Below the pieces are notes generated by a model that saw nothing but the letters and a program-made list of their open reading frames with translations, did no database searches and was not told the DNA's origin. Shown one piece after another: positions 8,120 to 18,213 of a DNA stretch of 64,000 nt (within the stretch, counting starts at the first letter, position 1; every line of letters starts with the position of its first letter). Source of the DNA: Bacteroidales bacterium UBA4772 (GTDB lineage Bacteria; Bacteroidota; Bacteroidia; Bacteroidales; VadinHA17); the NCBI GenBank assembly GCA_002403305.1, contig DHHM01000014.1, forward strand, positions 209,223 through 273,222, in the 5' to 3' direction. Made by a program: the position numbers and the translations under genes.

Positions 8120-11100
8120 CTATAACAGGCAGATTTCACCCACTGCCCCTGAAGCAGCTTCTCGGGCTTATTCTTGACGAACTCGGCAAAAAGGGTTCAA
8201 TCTTCGGCATCCCGCAGGAGCTTTTCTTCATCCCCTCAGATCACGGCACCCTCGGAACCGGGATATTCGGTCACCATATTCACAATCCCGCAGGCGTCGC
8301 TGCCGGCCCCCACACCCAGATGGCGCAGAACATCGTCGCCGCATGGCTCACGGGAGCCAGGTACATAGAGCTGAAGACGGTGCAGACGCTTGATGAAATC
8401 GAGGTCTCCAAGCCCTGCATCGACATGCAGGGTGAAGGCTATAACTGTGAATGGTCACAGGAACTGACGGTCAGGGAGAGCTTCAATGAGTACCTCCATG
8501 CCTGGATAATAATTCACATACTCAACCGGAAGCTGGGATGGGGCGATGACCCCGGCACACTCTTCAACATGAGCGTGGGCTACGACCTGAAGGGTATCAT
8601 GAGTGAGAAGGTGCAGTGGTTCCTGGATATGATGACAGAGTGCGGCAACGAGATCCATGTCAGGGTCAAAGAGATAGAGGATATATGCCCTGAAGCTGCT
8701 GATACGGTCATCCCGTCACGCATCTCTGACAGCATCACCCTCTCAACCATGCACGGATGTCCTCCTGATGAGATTGAATCCATAGCCCGCTACCTGCTAT
8801 CGGAGAGAAAGCTCCACACTCTCGTCAAGCTAAACCCCACCCTCCTTGGTCCCAAAGATCTGCGCGGCATCCTGAACGACAGGCTCCGCTTCGGAACCAT
8901 AGTACCCGATGAAGCTTTTGAGCACGACCTCAAATATTCTGACGCACTGAGGATAATACGGTCTCTCCGGGAGACTGCCGATAACCACTGGCTGCAGTTA
9001 GGTCTCAAGCTGACCAACACCCTTGAGTCGGTCAACAACAGGAAGGTTTTCGGGAGCGATGTGACGATGATGTACATGAGCGGACGCGCCCTGCACCCGC
9101 TCTCCGTGGTGCTGGCACGAAGGCTGCAGGAGGAGTTCGACGGGGACCTGCTGCTCTCCTTCTCCGCCGGTGCTGATGCCTTCAACATAGCCCCGCTGGT
9201 CTCCTGTGGCTTCCGTACGGTAACCGTCTGCAGCGACCTGCTCAGGCCGGGCGGATATATGAGACTGAACCAGTATTTCAGGGAGCTGGAAACTGCACTC
9301 CGGGCAAAGAAGGTCGGAGACATTACTGAATTCATCAGAAAATCTGCAGGCCTGAGAGACAAAAATGCAGCTGCGCTGGCCAACCTGAAAGCCTACGGTG
9401 AGACGGTGCTCTCCGATACCCGATATCGCAGGGAGTATATAAGGCCGCCGGATATCAAGTCGCACCGCGACCTTGACCTGTTCGACTGCATCAGCGCACC
9501 CTGCCGCGATGCCTGCGCCACATCGCAGGATGTTCCGGATTATCTGTGGCACACATCACAGGAGCATTTCGACAGGGCGTTTGAAGTTATATTGCGCACC
9601 AACCCCTTCCCTTCAGTTACCGGCATGGTGTGTGATCATCTGTGCCAGGGCAAATGCACCAGGATCAACTATGACGATCCGTTGCAGATAAGAGAGGTGA
9701 AGCGTTTCATCTCCTCTCAGGATGAGGTGGATATTAAGCCGGCCCCCGGCAGCGGCCAGAAGGCAGCCGTCATCGGAGCAGGTCCTGCCGGCCTCTCTTG
9801 TGCTTACTTCCTGCAAATGGCAGGCTTTGCCGTTGACGTCTTCGAAGCCAGATCCAAAGCCGGCGGCATGGTGCAGTATGCCATTCCGGGCTTCAGACTT
9901 ACCGATGCGGCGGTGAAAAAAGACATCGACCGCATCACGGGACTGGGTGTAAAGATACACTACGAAACCCCTGTCGGCAGGGAGAAATTTGAATCCCTGA
10001 GGCAGGACTACCCTTACATATTCGCTGCCCCGGGAGCGCAGCTCTCAGCGCCCCTGAAGATTGAGGGCGCCGATGCCGGGGGTGTCACCGAACCCCTTGA
10101 GTTCCTGTTCAAAGCACGCCAGGGTGAGGATACCGATACAGGTAAAGATATTGTCATCATCGGGGGAGGTAACACGGCCATGGATGCAGCACGTACCGCC
10201 CACCGCATTGCAGGCAGGGAGGGCAGCGTGACGGTGGTCTACCGGCGCACCCTGAACGAGATGCCGGCCGACCAGGGAGAGATCCGGGAGGTGATAAAGG
10301 AGAAAATCACCCTCATTGAGCTTGCCGCCCCTGAAAAGATAGTCACCGACAGGGGCAGGGTGACGGGACTGCTCTGCAGCCGTATGGAGCTGAAAGGTAC
10401 TGACAGCAGCGGGAGGCCCTCCCCGGTAAAGATCGCCGGCAGTGAGTTTATGATTCCGTGCGATACTGTTATTCCGGCTATTGGACAGCTGACTGACATC
10501 GGTTTCGCCGGTGATTACGGACTGTCGGTGGCGGACAGGCCCTACAAGACAGCCATCAGGGGTGTCTATACCGGCGGTGACGCCATGCGTGGTGCCTCAA
10601 CAGCCATCAACGCCATCGGCGACGGCAGGAAAGCAGCAGAACAGATCATGCGCGACGCCGGCATAAACTTTACCATCCCGAAACCGGCCTCCGCAAGGAA
10701 TTACTCTGCAAAAGAGCTCATCATCAAAAGAGCCACGAGAATCCTGGCAAAGCCAACGACTGAAACCACCGATGAGCAAAGGCTGACCTTCAGTCTTTTA
10801 AGCGAAGCTCCGGACAGGAAGACCATGGTAAGCGAAGCCTCACGCTGTCTCTGGTGCGATGAGATGTGCAGCATATGCACCACCGTCTGCCCCAACATGG
10901 CAAACAGATGTTACACCGTCACACCTGTAAGCATTGAGCTGCAGAAGGCTCTCCTGACGGAAGAGGGAGCCATCCGTTTTGAGGATGACACCATCTTCTC
11001 CGTCAGGCAGAGATACCAGATACTTAATATTGCCAACTTCTGCAACGAATGCGGCAACTGCACCACCTTCTGTCCCACCGCCGGGGCTCCCTTCCGTGAC

Positions 11101-11394
11101 AAGCCGAGGTTCTACCTGACAACCGCTTCGTTCAACTCAGCGGAAGAGGGTTATTTCCTCTCACTACTTAAGGACAGAAATAATTTGATATACAAGCACA
11201 AGGGCAGCTTCGCCACCCTTACGGAGATGTCAGGCTTCTATATCTATGAAACCGAATTCGTCAGGGCCACCTTTGACCGGGAGAGCTTCAGGCTGAAGGA
11301 GGCGAAGTTCCTCACCCCCTGCGTCAGGGAGGCGAGGTTCGTCAGGGCCGCGGAGATGGCGGTGCTGCTGAAGGGTGCCGGAAGCATACTCTGA
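8116..11394 (+). CDS. ygfK: YgfK-type flavin/iron-sulfur oxidoreductase
   Basis: A 1092-residue three-part protein. Residues 1-440 resemble a dihydroorotate dehydrogenase-like flavin barrel (GVAAGPHTQMAQ near 56, STMHGCPPDEIES near 214). Residues 450-860 are a GltD-like module: cysteine-rich CISAPCRDACATSQDVP near 457, FAD motif GAGPAGLSC near 554, and NADPH motif GGGNTAMDAART near 683. The tail has two clusters, CLWCDEMCSICTTVCPN near 913 and CNECGNCTTFCPTAG near 976. E. coli YgfK, of similar length, was annotated as a putative selenate reductase subunit, but genetic context in gut bacteria ties it to anaerobic purine/urate use, probably as a reductase linking NAD(P)H to ring reduction. The start overlaps the Mo subunit by 4 bp. 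Confidence 0.88.
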   Translation: MTITGRFHPLPLKQLLGLILDELGKKGSIFGIPQELFFIPSDHGTLGTGIFGHHIHNPAGVAAGPHTQMAQNIVAAWLTGARYIELKTVQTLDEIEVSKPCIDMQGEGYNCEWSQELTVRESFNEYLHAWIIIHILNRKLGWGDDPGTLFNMSVGYDLKGIMSEKVQWFLDMMTECGNEIHVRVKEIEDICPEAADTVIPSRISDSITLSTMHGCPPDEIESIARYLLSERKLHTLVKLNPTLLGPKDLRGILNDRLRFGTIVPDEAFEHDLKYSDALRIIRSLRETADNHWLQLGLKLTNTLESVNNRKVFGSDVTMMYMSGRALHPLSVVLARRLQEEFDGDLLLSFSAGADAFNIAPLVSCGFRTVTVCSDLLRPGGYMRLNQYFRELETALRAKKVGDITEFIRKSAGLRDKNAAALANLKAYGETVLSDTRYRREYIRPPDIKSHRDLDLFDCISAPCRDACATSQDVPDYLWHTSQEHFDRAFEVILRTNPFPSVTGMVCDHLCQGKCTRINYDDPLQIREVKRFISSQDEVDIKPAPGSGQKAAVIGAGPAGLSCAYFLQMAGFAVDVFEARSKAGGMVQYAIPGFRLTDAAVKKDIDRITGLGVKIHYETPVGREKFESLRQDYPYIFAAPGAQLSAPLKIEGADAGGVTEPLEFLFKARQGEDTDTGKDIVIIGGGNTAMDAARTAHRIAGREGSVTVVYRRTLNEMPADQGEIREVIKEKITLIELAAPEKIVTDRGRVTGLLCSRMELKGTDSSGRPSPVKIAGSEFMIPCDTVIPAIGQLTDIGFAGDYGLSVADRPYKTAIRGVYTGGDAMRGASTAINAIGDGRKAAEQIMRDAGINFTIPKPASARNYSAKELIIKRATRILAKPTTETTDEQRLTFSLLSEAPDRKTMVSEASRCLWCDEMCSICTTVCPNMANRCYTVTPVSIELQKALLTEEGAIRFEDDTIFSVRQRYQILNIANFCNECGNCTTFCPTAGAPFRDKPRFYLTTASFNSAEEGYFLSLLKDRNNLIYKHKGSFATLTEMSGFYIYETEFVRATFDRESFRLKEAKFLTPCVREARFVRAAEMAVLLKGAGSIL

Positions 11395-11471
11395 CCATGA
11401 CGAAGAAGAGTGTTTATTTGACGGCATATTGCTATCTTGCAGTGCACATTTGACTTAAAGCCAATGATAGT

Positions 11472-12953
11472 ATGATCAGGCCAATAGATAATATTACCAG
11501 TGAGACAGCGCTGGAGAATGCTGTCAGCCGTTTCCGGGAGAAGGGCATCATCCTGCCTACTTTCGGGCAGCAGATGCACCCTGAGCTGATCCCGGCGAAG
11601 ATCGCTGAACGACTCAAGGATATCGGGCTGTGGGAAATAAATCCGCTAAACCTCTTTCGTATCACCTGGAAGAACGAGCCGGTGGAGCATGGCGGACTGT
11701 TCGGGGATGCCAACTGCATCGAGCTCCCCTCGCTGCTCACCGGGGTGAAGGCGCGCATCGTCCTGCTCATCGGCAAGTGGTTCCCTACCGGAGCACATAA
11801 GGTGGGAGCCGCCTACGGCTGTCTTGCACCGCGGATAATCACCGGCGGCTTTGACCCCAGCTATCACAAGGCCGTATGGCCCTCAACGGGAAACTACTGC
11901 AGGGGCGGAGCCTTCGACTCGAAGCTCATGGGAACGGAGTCGGTAGCGATACTGCCCGAGGAGATGAGCAGTGAGCGTTTTGCCTGGCTGCGTGATGAGA
12001 TAGGATCAGAGGTTATAGCCACTCCCGGCTGCGAATCCAATGTCAAGGAGATTTATGACAAATGCCGGGAGATACGCGGAACCAGACCCGAGTGCATCAT
12101 CTTCAACCAGTTTGATGAGTTTGGTAACAGCGCATGGCACTATAACATCACCGGTCAGGCCATAGAAGAGGTCTACGCACGGGTGAAGAGCGGGAAAAGT
12201 AAGTTTGCAGCCTACGTCTCGGCAACCGGATCGGCAGGGACCATAGCAGCAGGCGATTACCTCAGGAAACTGGTGCCTGACATCAGGGTGGTTGCCTCCG
12301 AGGCGCTGCAGTGCCCAACACTGCTGATGAACGGGTTCGGCGGACACCGCATAGAGGGCATCGGCGATAAGCACGTACCCTGGATACACAACGTCAGAAA
12401 CACCGATGTGGTGACAGCCATAGACGATGAGGACTGCATGAGGCTGCTGAGACTGTTCAATGAGAACAAGGGTGGAGAATACCTCTCGTTCCTCGGTCTC
12501 GGAGAGGAGGTGGTCAGCAATCTGCCACTCATAGGCATCTCAGGTATCAGCAACCTGCTGTCAGCCATCAAGACAGCACGGTATTTTGAGCTGACGGAGG
12601 ATGACGTCATCATTACCATAGCCACAGACTCGGCTGAGATGTACAGGTCAAGAATAGATGAGCTGAGAGAGGCCAGGGGCGGGTATGACACGCTGCAGGC
12701 TGTGCGCGACTTCGAGCAGTGCCTTATGGGTGCAAGATGTGATAATATGAAGGAGCTCTCCTACCGCTACAGGAAGGCGATACATAACCTCAAATACTAC
12801 ACCTGGGTGGAGCAGCAGGGCAAGGATGTGGAAGAGCTGAACCAGCTCTGGTACGACAGAGAGATCTGGGATACCATGTTCAGCCAGACCAGCCGGTGGG
12901 ACGAACTGATCAACGAATTCAATGAGAGGACCGGGTTGCTGAGAGACCTGTAG
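11472..12953 (+). CDS. Fold-type II PLP-dependent enzyme, tryptophan-synthase-beta/cysteine-synthase superfamily
   Basis: A 493-residue PLP enzyme of uncertain reaction. The PLP lysine is probably in TGAHKVGAAYG near residue 110, the substrate loop is STGNYCRGGAFDS near 138, and the phosphate-binding glycine loop is ATGSAGTIAAGD near 252. The C-terminal 100 residues (YRYRKAIHNLKYYTWVEQQGKD onward) are extra compared with cysteine synthase. It follows ygfK by 77 bp in the same direction. Canonical urate clusters carry YgeX, a shorter 2,3-diaminopropionate ammonia-lyase of the same fold; this protein may fill that step, or act as another beta-eliminating lyase. Family assignment is firm, function is inference. 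Confidence 0.8.
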   Translation: MIRPIDNITSETALENAVSRFREKGIILPTFGQQMHPELIPAKIAERLKDIGLWEINPLNLFRITWKNEPVEHGGLFGDANCIELPSLLTGVKARIVLLIGKWFPTGAHKVGAAYGCLAPRIITGGFDPSYHKAVWPSTGNYCRGGAFDSKLMGTESVAILPEEMSSERFAWLRDEIGSEVIATPGCESNVKEIYDKCREIRGTRPECIIFNQFDEFGNSAWHYNITGQAIEEVYARVKSGKSKFAAYVSATGSAGTIAAGDYLRKLVPDIRVVASEALQCPTLLMNGFGGHRIEGIGDKHVPWIHNVRNTDVVTAIDDEDCMRLLRLFNENKGGEYLSFLGLGEEVVSNLPLIGISGISNLLSAIKTARYFELTEDDVIITIATDSAEMYRSRIDELREARGGYDTLQAVRDFEQCLMGARCDNMKELSYRYRKAIHNLKYYTWVEQQGKDVEELNQLWYDREIWDTMFSQTSRWDELINEFNERTGLLRDL

Positions 12954-12987
12954 CCTGTGCGGCTATGACCCGGCGGAAGAAAGATTG

Positions 12988-13090
12988 AGTAGCAGCAGGC
13001 ATATATCGGTTCAGCGAATGTGGCAGAGAGGATGAACAGGAGCAGGAATATGCATCAGTTTGACGACTGTCGCTGAGAGGATGAACAGGA
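12988..13090 (+). repeat. Direct repeats before the threonine-synthase-like gene
   Basis: A 16-bp exact repeat GAGAGGATGAACAGGA occurs at 13026-13041 and 13075-13090. In addition 12988-13040 resembles the first codons of the downstream gene: both contain GAGTA..AGCAGGCATATAT, and with one frame adjustment the upstream copy reads ..ECGRE.. where the gene reads ..DCGRE... This looks like a decayed duplication of the gene's 5' end inside the 170-bp intergenic gap. Confidence 0.5.
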
Positions 13091-13123
13091 ACAATCAGAT
13101 CGATCAGTATAACAGATTCACGG

Positions 13124-14368
13124 GTGAGAATGAGTAAAAGCAGGCATATATACCAATGCAACGACTGCGGAAGGGAGTACGGCGGAGAAGAGATTATGTA
13201 TCTCTGTCCCTCCTGCAGTGCAGACAACAGTGCAGGCAAGCCTCCCCGGGGAGTACTGAAGACACTCTATGACTATGACGCTGTCAGGAGTTCCTCGCCC
13301 TCCTTTGCAGAGCTGAAGACCGGAAATTTCATCAGCCTGCTGCCTCTTGAGACCGTTGAGAGCCTTCCTCCCCTGAGGATCGGCAACACGCCCCTCTACC
13401 GCATCACCTCATCCGTAGGGCGAAAGATGCCTTTCCGTCTTTATCTCAAGGACGACTCGCAGAATCCTACATGGTCGTTCAAGGACAGGGCCTCGGCACT
13501 GGTATCGGCCTATGCGAGAGAGAGAGGAGTGCAGACCATCGTCACCGCCTCCACCGGCAATGCAGGATCATCCCTGGCCGGCATCTGCGCCTCACAGGGG
13601 CAGAAGGCTGTGATACTGGTCCCGGAAGCCGCGCCGCCGGCCAAGCTGACACAGATAGTGATGTACGGGGCTACCCTGATTCCTGTAAAGGGCACCTATG
13701 ACGATGCCTTTGCCCTCAGCATCAGAGCCACTGAACATTTCGGCTGGTATAACCGCAATACCGCCTTCAATCCACTCACCATCGAAGGTAAAAAGAGCGT
13801 CTCATTTGAGCTTTATGAGCAGCTGGGATTTCGACTGCCCGACACCGTGTTCGTGCCGGTTGGCGACGGGGTGATACTGTCTGGGGTATACAAGGGTTTT
13901 GAAGATCTGCTACGCCTGCAGATCACAGATCGCATGCCTGTCGTTGTGGCGGTGCAGTCGGCCGGGAGCGACAACCTCGTTCGTAATATTCCCCGGGAGG
14001 ATTTTGAGATCATACCCTCATCCACTATTGCCGACTCAATATCCGTTGATTTGCCCGGCAACTTTTATATGGCCCGCCGATTCATCAGTAACTATTCCGG
14101 CAAAACAATGACCGTGACCGATGGAGAGATACTGCAGGCATCAAAGCAGCTGGCTGAGAGTACAGGCCTCTTCTCCGAGCCCGCGGCGGCGGCGGCATAT
14201 GCGGGTTTCATGAAATACCAGAGGCAGGGATTGCTGCCTGACGGCTCCGACAATGTTGTACTGCTGACCGGCAGCGGTCTTAAGGATACAGGATCCGTCC
14301 GGCAGATGATAAAGATTCCCGAGGCCATCTCACCTGATATTGACAACCTTGAAAAAGCGCTGGGATGA
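13124..14368 (+). CDS. Threonine-synthase-like PLP enzyme
   Basis: A 414-residue fold-type II PLP enzyme with a short N-terminal zinc-ribbon (CNDCGREYGGEEIMYLCPSC, about residues 11-30), which is typical of one threonine synthase group. The PLP lysine is in NPTWSFKDRAS near 119, the loop TASTGNAGSSLAG near 142, and the C-terminal phosphate loop LLTGSGLKDTG near 383. GTG at 13124 is the longest start; ATG at 13130 is equally possible. The stop overlaps the xdhD-like start by 4 bp, so it is part of the purine operon rather than a threonine operon. It could be a lyase acting on a diamino- or hydroxy-amino acid produced by ring breakdown; an ordinary threonine synthase role is less likely from context. 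Confidence 0.82.
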   Translation: MRMSKSRHIYQCNDCGREYGGEEIMYLCPSCSADNSAGKPPRGVLKTLYDYDAVRSSSPSFAELKTGNFISLLPLETVESLPPLRIGNTPLYRITSSVGRKMPFRLYLKDDSQNPTWSFKDRASALVSAYARERGVQTIVTASTGNAGSSLAGICASQGQKAVILVPEAAPPAKLTQIVMYGATLIPVKGTYDDAFALSIRATEHFGWYNRNTAFNPLTIEGKKSVSFELYEQLGFRLPDTVFVPVGDGVILSGVYKGFEDLLRLQITDRMPVVVAVQSAGSDNLVRNIPREDFEIIPSSTIADSISVDLPGNFYMARRFISNYSGKTMTVTDGEILQASKQLAESTGLFSEPAAAAAYAGFMKYQRQGLLPDGSDNVVLLTGSGLKDTGSVRQMIKIPEAISPDIDNLEKALG

Positions 14369-16917
14369 TTACCTGGTTTCTCAACGGAACAAAGATGCAT
14401 TTTGACGGCGATCCTGAGGAGTCGCTCCTTGACCACCTCAGGAGGGAAAACAGGATCACGTCACCCAGGGACGGCTGCTCGGGTCAGGGTGTATGCGGCA
14501 CCTGCACCGTGGAGACAGACGGCAGGGCACGGCTGGCATGCCGTACAAAGATGAAGAGCCTCGAAGGCGTTGAGGTATGCACCACCGAAGGGCTGCCGGC
14601 CAGGTTCAGGGAGGTGATCAGCAGGCAGTTTGCCGAAAAAGGGGCCGTGCAGTGCGGCTTCTGCTCCCCGGCGATGATCATGAGGGCAAAGGCACTCTAT
14701 AATGTTAACCCAGAGCCGTCACGTGATGAGATCAGGAAAGCCATCACCCCCAACCTCTGCCGGTGCACCGGTTATGTTAAGATCATCGACGCCATGGAGG
14801 CAGCCTTCGCAGAGCTGACCGGCATCGCAACACCTGCGGAGAAGTCCACTGCAATGATAGGTGACCGTTATCCCAAATACCAGGCTGCAGAGACGGCCCT
14901 CGGCGCCAGGGAGTTTGTCGATGATTTGCACTTTGACGGTATGGTGCACGGTGCGCTCCGCTTCAGCGACCATCCACGCGCCCGCGTGAAGAGTATTGAT
15001 CTCTCCGAAGCCCGGCAGGCCCCGGGAGTCATCCGTGTATTTACCTCAGCAGATATCCCGGGAGCCCACAAAACAGGACTTATCTTCCACGACTGGCCCC
15101 TGATGATCGGGGAGGGAGAGACAACTCACTGCCTCGGTGATGTGCTGGCAGGGGTGGTAGCTGAGACAGAGGCAGAGGCTAGGGCTGCAGCACAGCAGAT
15201 AAGAGTGGACTATGAAATCCTCGAGCCGGTTGCCGACATGCACGAGGCGGCCCTTCCCGTCAGCACAGAGGTGCATGAAGGACGCTCAAACGTGCTGGAG
15301 ACATGCAGCATCAGGTCCGGTGATGCCGACCGGCAGCTTGCCGTCGCTGCATGGACCGCCGGAGGCGTCTATGAGACCCAGCGTATAGAGCACGCCTTCC
15401 TGGAGACGGAGACGGCAGTGGCCATGCCTGAAGATGACGGCATAAAGCTCTACAGCCAGGGACAGGGTGTGTATGTCGACCGCAGTGCAGTGGCTGAGAT
15501 ACTTGCGCTGCCGGAGGAGAAGGTGCGGGTGATACAGGTGCAGAACGGAGGAGGCTTCGGCGGCAAGGAGGATATCACTGTACAGGGCCATGCCTCCCTC
15601 TTTGCCTGGCACCTCAAACGTCCTGTCAGGGTACATCTCAGTCGCGACGAATCGATACTCATGCACCCCAAGCGTCATCCGGTATGGATGGAGATAAGCC
15701 TGGGGTGCGACAGCAACGGCAGGTTCACAGCCCTGAAGCTGAATGCCGTGGGTGATACCGGCGCCTACGCCTCCGTGGGCACCAAGGTGATGGAGCGGGT
15801 GGTGGGCCACGCCACAGGTGCATACACGGTCCCATGCGTTGATATCAAAGCTGTGACGGTATATACAAACAACATACCCTCCGGGGCGATGAGAGGCTTC
15901 GGCGTGCCGCAGGTAACATTCGCCGTGGAGAGCTGCATAGACGAGCTGTGCCGCCAGGGCGGCTTCGACCGCTGGAAGATACGGTATGACAACGCCTTCG
16001 AAGAGGGCAGCAGGACAGCGACTGGACAGCTCCTTAAAGGAGTAGGGCTGAAGAAGACCCTGCTGGCAGTCAGGGATCAGTTTGAAAAGGCCAGGTACGC
16101 CGGCATAGCATGTGGCATCAAGAACACCGGCGTCGGTAACGGTATGACCGACGAGAGCGAGGTGGCAGTGCATATTGTGTCAGACAAAAATGTGACTGTC
16201 AGCCATGGATGGAGCGAGATGGGACAGGGAATACACACCATGGCCGTGCAGATACTGCACCAGGAGACGGGCATCGACCCCGGCATCATCGAGGTGACCG
16301 TTGACACCAGGGCGGGGCTGACCACAGGGATGACCACCTCATCAAGGGCCACAGCCCTGCTCGGGAATGCCATCATCGACGCCGCATCAAGGCTGAAGGA
16401 AGACCTGCGGCATGGATCGCTGCAGCAGCTGGCGGGGCGCACATACAGGGGCAAGTACGTGTGCGACTGGACCAGCAAGCCGGGGGAAAAGAGCGATGAC
16501 ACCGCCATTCATTTCGCATACGGCTATGCCACGCAGGTGGTAATACTTGACAACGAGGGAAACGTCTCGAAGATCATCGCAGCCCACGATGCAGGAAGGA
16601 TAATGAACCGGATGCTCTTCGAAGGTCAGATAGAGGGGGCCGTTCATATGGGACTCGGGTATGCCCTGACGGAAGACCTTCCTATGAAGGAGGGCAGACC
16701 GGTCAGCTTGAAGTTCAATGACATCGGGATAATCCGTGCCGACAGGATGCCGCAGGTGGAGGTCATCGGCATCGAAGAGAAAGACCCTGTCGGACCCTAC
16801 GGCGCCAAGGGCATCGGAGAGATAGGGATGGTCCCCACCGCCGCTGCAGTGGCCAATGCCCTCAGTGCATTCGACGGCATCCGCAGAACAAAACTGCCAC
16901 TGAAACGTAAAAGATAA
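14365..16917 (+). CDS. xdhD: XdhD-type fused [2Fe-2S]-molybdenum hydroxylase
   Basis: An 850-residue single-chain molybdenum hydroxylase. Residues 1-150 hold the two [2Fe-2S] domains (GCSGQGVCGTC near 37, CGFCSP near 97, CRCTGY near 132). The molybdopterin part begins near 165, with GGGFGGKED near 395, MRGFGVPQ near 509, GWSEMGQGIHT near 615 and catalytic glutamate loop GAKGIGEIGM near 812. There is no FAD domain, as in the XdhD / selenium-dependent xanthine dehydrogenase family of putative hypoxanthine oxidases. It may carry a labile selenium at Mo, a family trait not visible in sequence. It is translationally coupled to the PLP gene upstream; ssnA follows after 18 bp. Electrons probably leave to a separate acceptor such as YgfK (inference). 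Confidence 0.88.
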   Translation: MITWFLNGTKMHFDGDPEESLLDHLRRENRITSPRDGCSGQGVCGTCTVETDGRARLACRTKMKSLEGVEVCTTEGLPARFREVISRQFAEKGAVQCGFCSPAMIMRAKALYNVNPEPSRDEIRKAITPNLCRCTGYVKIIDAMEAAFAELTGIATPAEKSTAMIGDRYPKYQAAETALGAREFVDDLHFDGMVHGALRFSDHPRARVKSIDLSEARQAPGVIRVFTSADIPGAHKTGLIFHDWPLMIGEGETTHCLGDVLAGVVAETEAEARAAAQQIRVDYEILEPVADMHEAALPVSTEVHEGRSNVLETCSIRSGDADRQLAVAAWTAGGVYETQRIEHAFLETETAVAMPEDDGIKLYSQGQGVYVDRSAVAEILALPEEKVRVIQVQNGGGFGGKEDITVQGHASLFAWHLKRPVRVHLSRDESILMHPKRHPVWMEISLGCDSNGRFTALKLNAVGDTGAYASVGTKVMERVVGHATGAYTVPCVDIKAVTVYTNNIPSGAMRGFGVPQVTFAVESCIDELCRQGGFDRWKIRYDNAFEEGSRTATGQLLKGVGLKKTLLAVRDQFEKARYAGIACGIKNTGVGNGMTDESEVAVHIVSDKNVTVSHGWSEMGQGIHTMAVQILHQETGIDPGIIEVTVDTRAGLTTGMTTSSRATALLGNAIIDAASRLKEDLRHGSLQQLAGRTYRGKYVCDWTSKPGEKSDDTAIHFAYGYATQVVILDNEGNVSKIIAAHDAGRIMNRMLFEGQIEGAVHMGLGYALTEDLPMKEGRPVSLKFNDIGIIRADRMPQVEVIGIEEKDPVGPYGAKGIGEIGMVPTAAAVANALSAFDGIRRTKLPLKRKR

Positions 16918-16935
16918 ATACAAAACATTTCAGTT

Positions 16936-18213
16936 ATGAACCTGCTGCTGAAAAACGCGACATACATCGACTGGAAAATGCTGGACTTCTCCCGCAAGAG
17001 TATCCTCGTGCGGCGTGATGATGAAAATATTCAGCTGATCGGCAATGACGACGATGGAGTGGTCTTTCCTGATACAGAGGTGATCGATTGCACCGGAAAA
17101 TTTGTTACGAAAGCCTTTGCCGTGGGTCATCATCATGCCTATTCCGCCCTGGCGCGCGGCATGGGGCCCCCGAAGAAGATACCCCGCAATTTCAGGGAGA
17201 TACTGCAGTATATATGGTGGACCCTCGACAAGCAGCTTGACAGGGAGCTGATAGAGACCTCCGCCCTGGCGACGGCCATGGAGTGTGCCAGGAAAGGCTC
17301 CACCTTCGTGATAGACCATCATGCCTCTCCCTTCAAGGTCACAGGCTCCCTGGAGATCATCGCCAATGCCTTCAGGAAGGTGGGAGTGTCACACCTGCTC
17401 TGCTATGAGACCTCCGACCGTGAAGGCATGGTCATCGCCGGGGAGGGCCTTGACGAGACGGCTGCTTACCTGAAAGAGCACCAGGGACTCGTAGGACTGC
17501 ATGCATCATTCACTGTGAGCAACGAGACCCTCGACCGTGCTGTCAGGCTGATGCACGAGCTCGATTCGGGCATCCACATCCACGTGGCCGAGGACAGCTG
17601 GGACCAGGAGCACTGCCTCAGCGAATACGGCAAGAGGGTGGTTGAAAGGCTCTCGGATGCAGGGGTGCTGGCCTCGCCCAAAAGCATCCTCGTGCACTGC
17701 CTCCACCTTGACGAGAGGGAGAGAGAGCTGGTGATGAACTCACCGGCATGGGTGGCGGAGAACTGTGAGAGCAACCTGAACAACAGGGTGGGATACTTTA
17801 ACGGTACCGGACTGGGAGAGAATATCATGCTCGGCACCGACGGCATGCACAGCGACATGCTGCAGAGCATGAAGGCTGCCTTCTTCTCCGGGCAGGGTCA
17901 TGATGCCATCTCGTACTACTCAGCCTACAGGCGTCTCAGGAACGTGCACCGCTACCTCGGCGGAAACGGCTTCACCGGTGACGGGGAGAATAACCTGGTA
18001 GTCCTTGACTATGATCCGCCCACACCCGTCACCAAGGAGAACTTCATCGGTCACCTGCTCTTTGGCATCTCATCAGCGCACATTACCGATGTCATCTCCG
18101 GAGGGAGGCTGATAGTGCGCAACAGGAAACTCACCACCGTTGACGAACAGGAGATAATGAAAGAGTCACGCAAACAGGCGGCACGACTGTGGGAGATGAT
18201 CAGTCGTCACTGA
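16936..18213 (+). CDS. ssnA: SsnA-type amidohydrolase
   Basis: A 425-residue metal-dependent aminohydrolase of the guanine deaminase/chlorohydrolase superfamily. Motifs are VGHHHAYSALARG near residue 69, DHHASPF near 120, GLHASFTVS near 190, the HVAED histidine near 216, CLHLD near 256 and the metal Asp of LGTDGMHSD near 299. These match SsnA, which is conserved beside ygfK and xdhD and is thought to open or deaminate a purine-derived ring. It starts 18 bp after xdhD in the same operon. Its last 14 bases overlap the end of the convergent permease gene, so the two transcripts share a 3' junction. Confidence 0.88.
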   Translation: MNLLLKNATYIDWKMLDFSRKSILVRRDDENIQLIGNDDDGVVFPDTEVIDCTGKFVTKAFAVGHHHAYSALARGMGPPKKIPRNFREILQYIWWTLDKQLDRELIETSALATAMECARKGSTFVIDHHASPFKVTGSLEIIANAFRKVGVSHLLCYETSDREGMVIAGEGLDETAAYLKEHQGLVGLHASFTVSNETLDRAVRLMHELDSGIHIHVAEDSWDQEHCLSEYGKRVVERLSDAGVLASPKSILVHCLHLDERERELVMNSPAWVAENCESNLNNRVGYFNGTGLGENIMLGTDGMHSDMLQSMKAAFFSGQGHDAISYYSAYRRLRNVHRYLGGNGFTGDGENNLVVLDYDPPTPVTKENFIGHLLFGISSAHITDVISGGRLIVRNRKLTTVDEQEIMKESRKQAARLWEMISRH

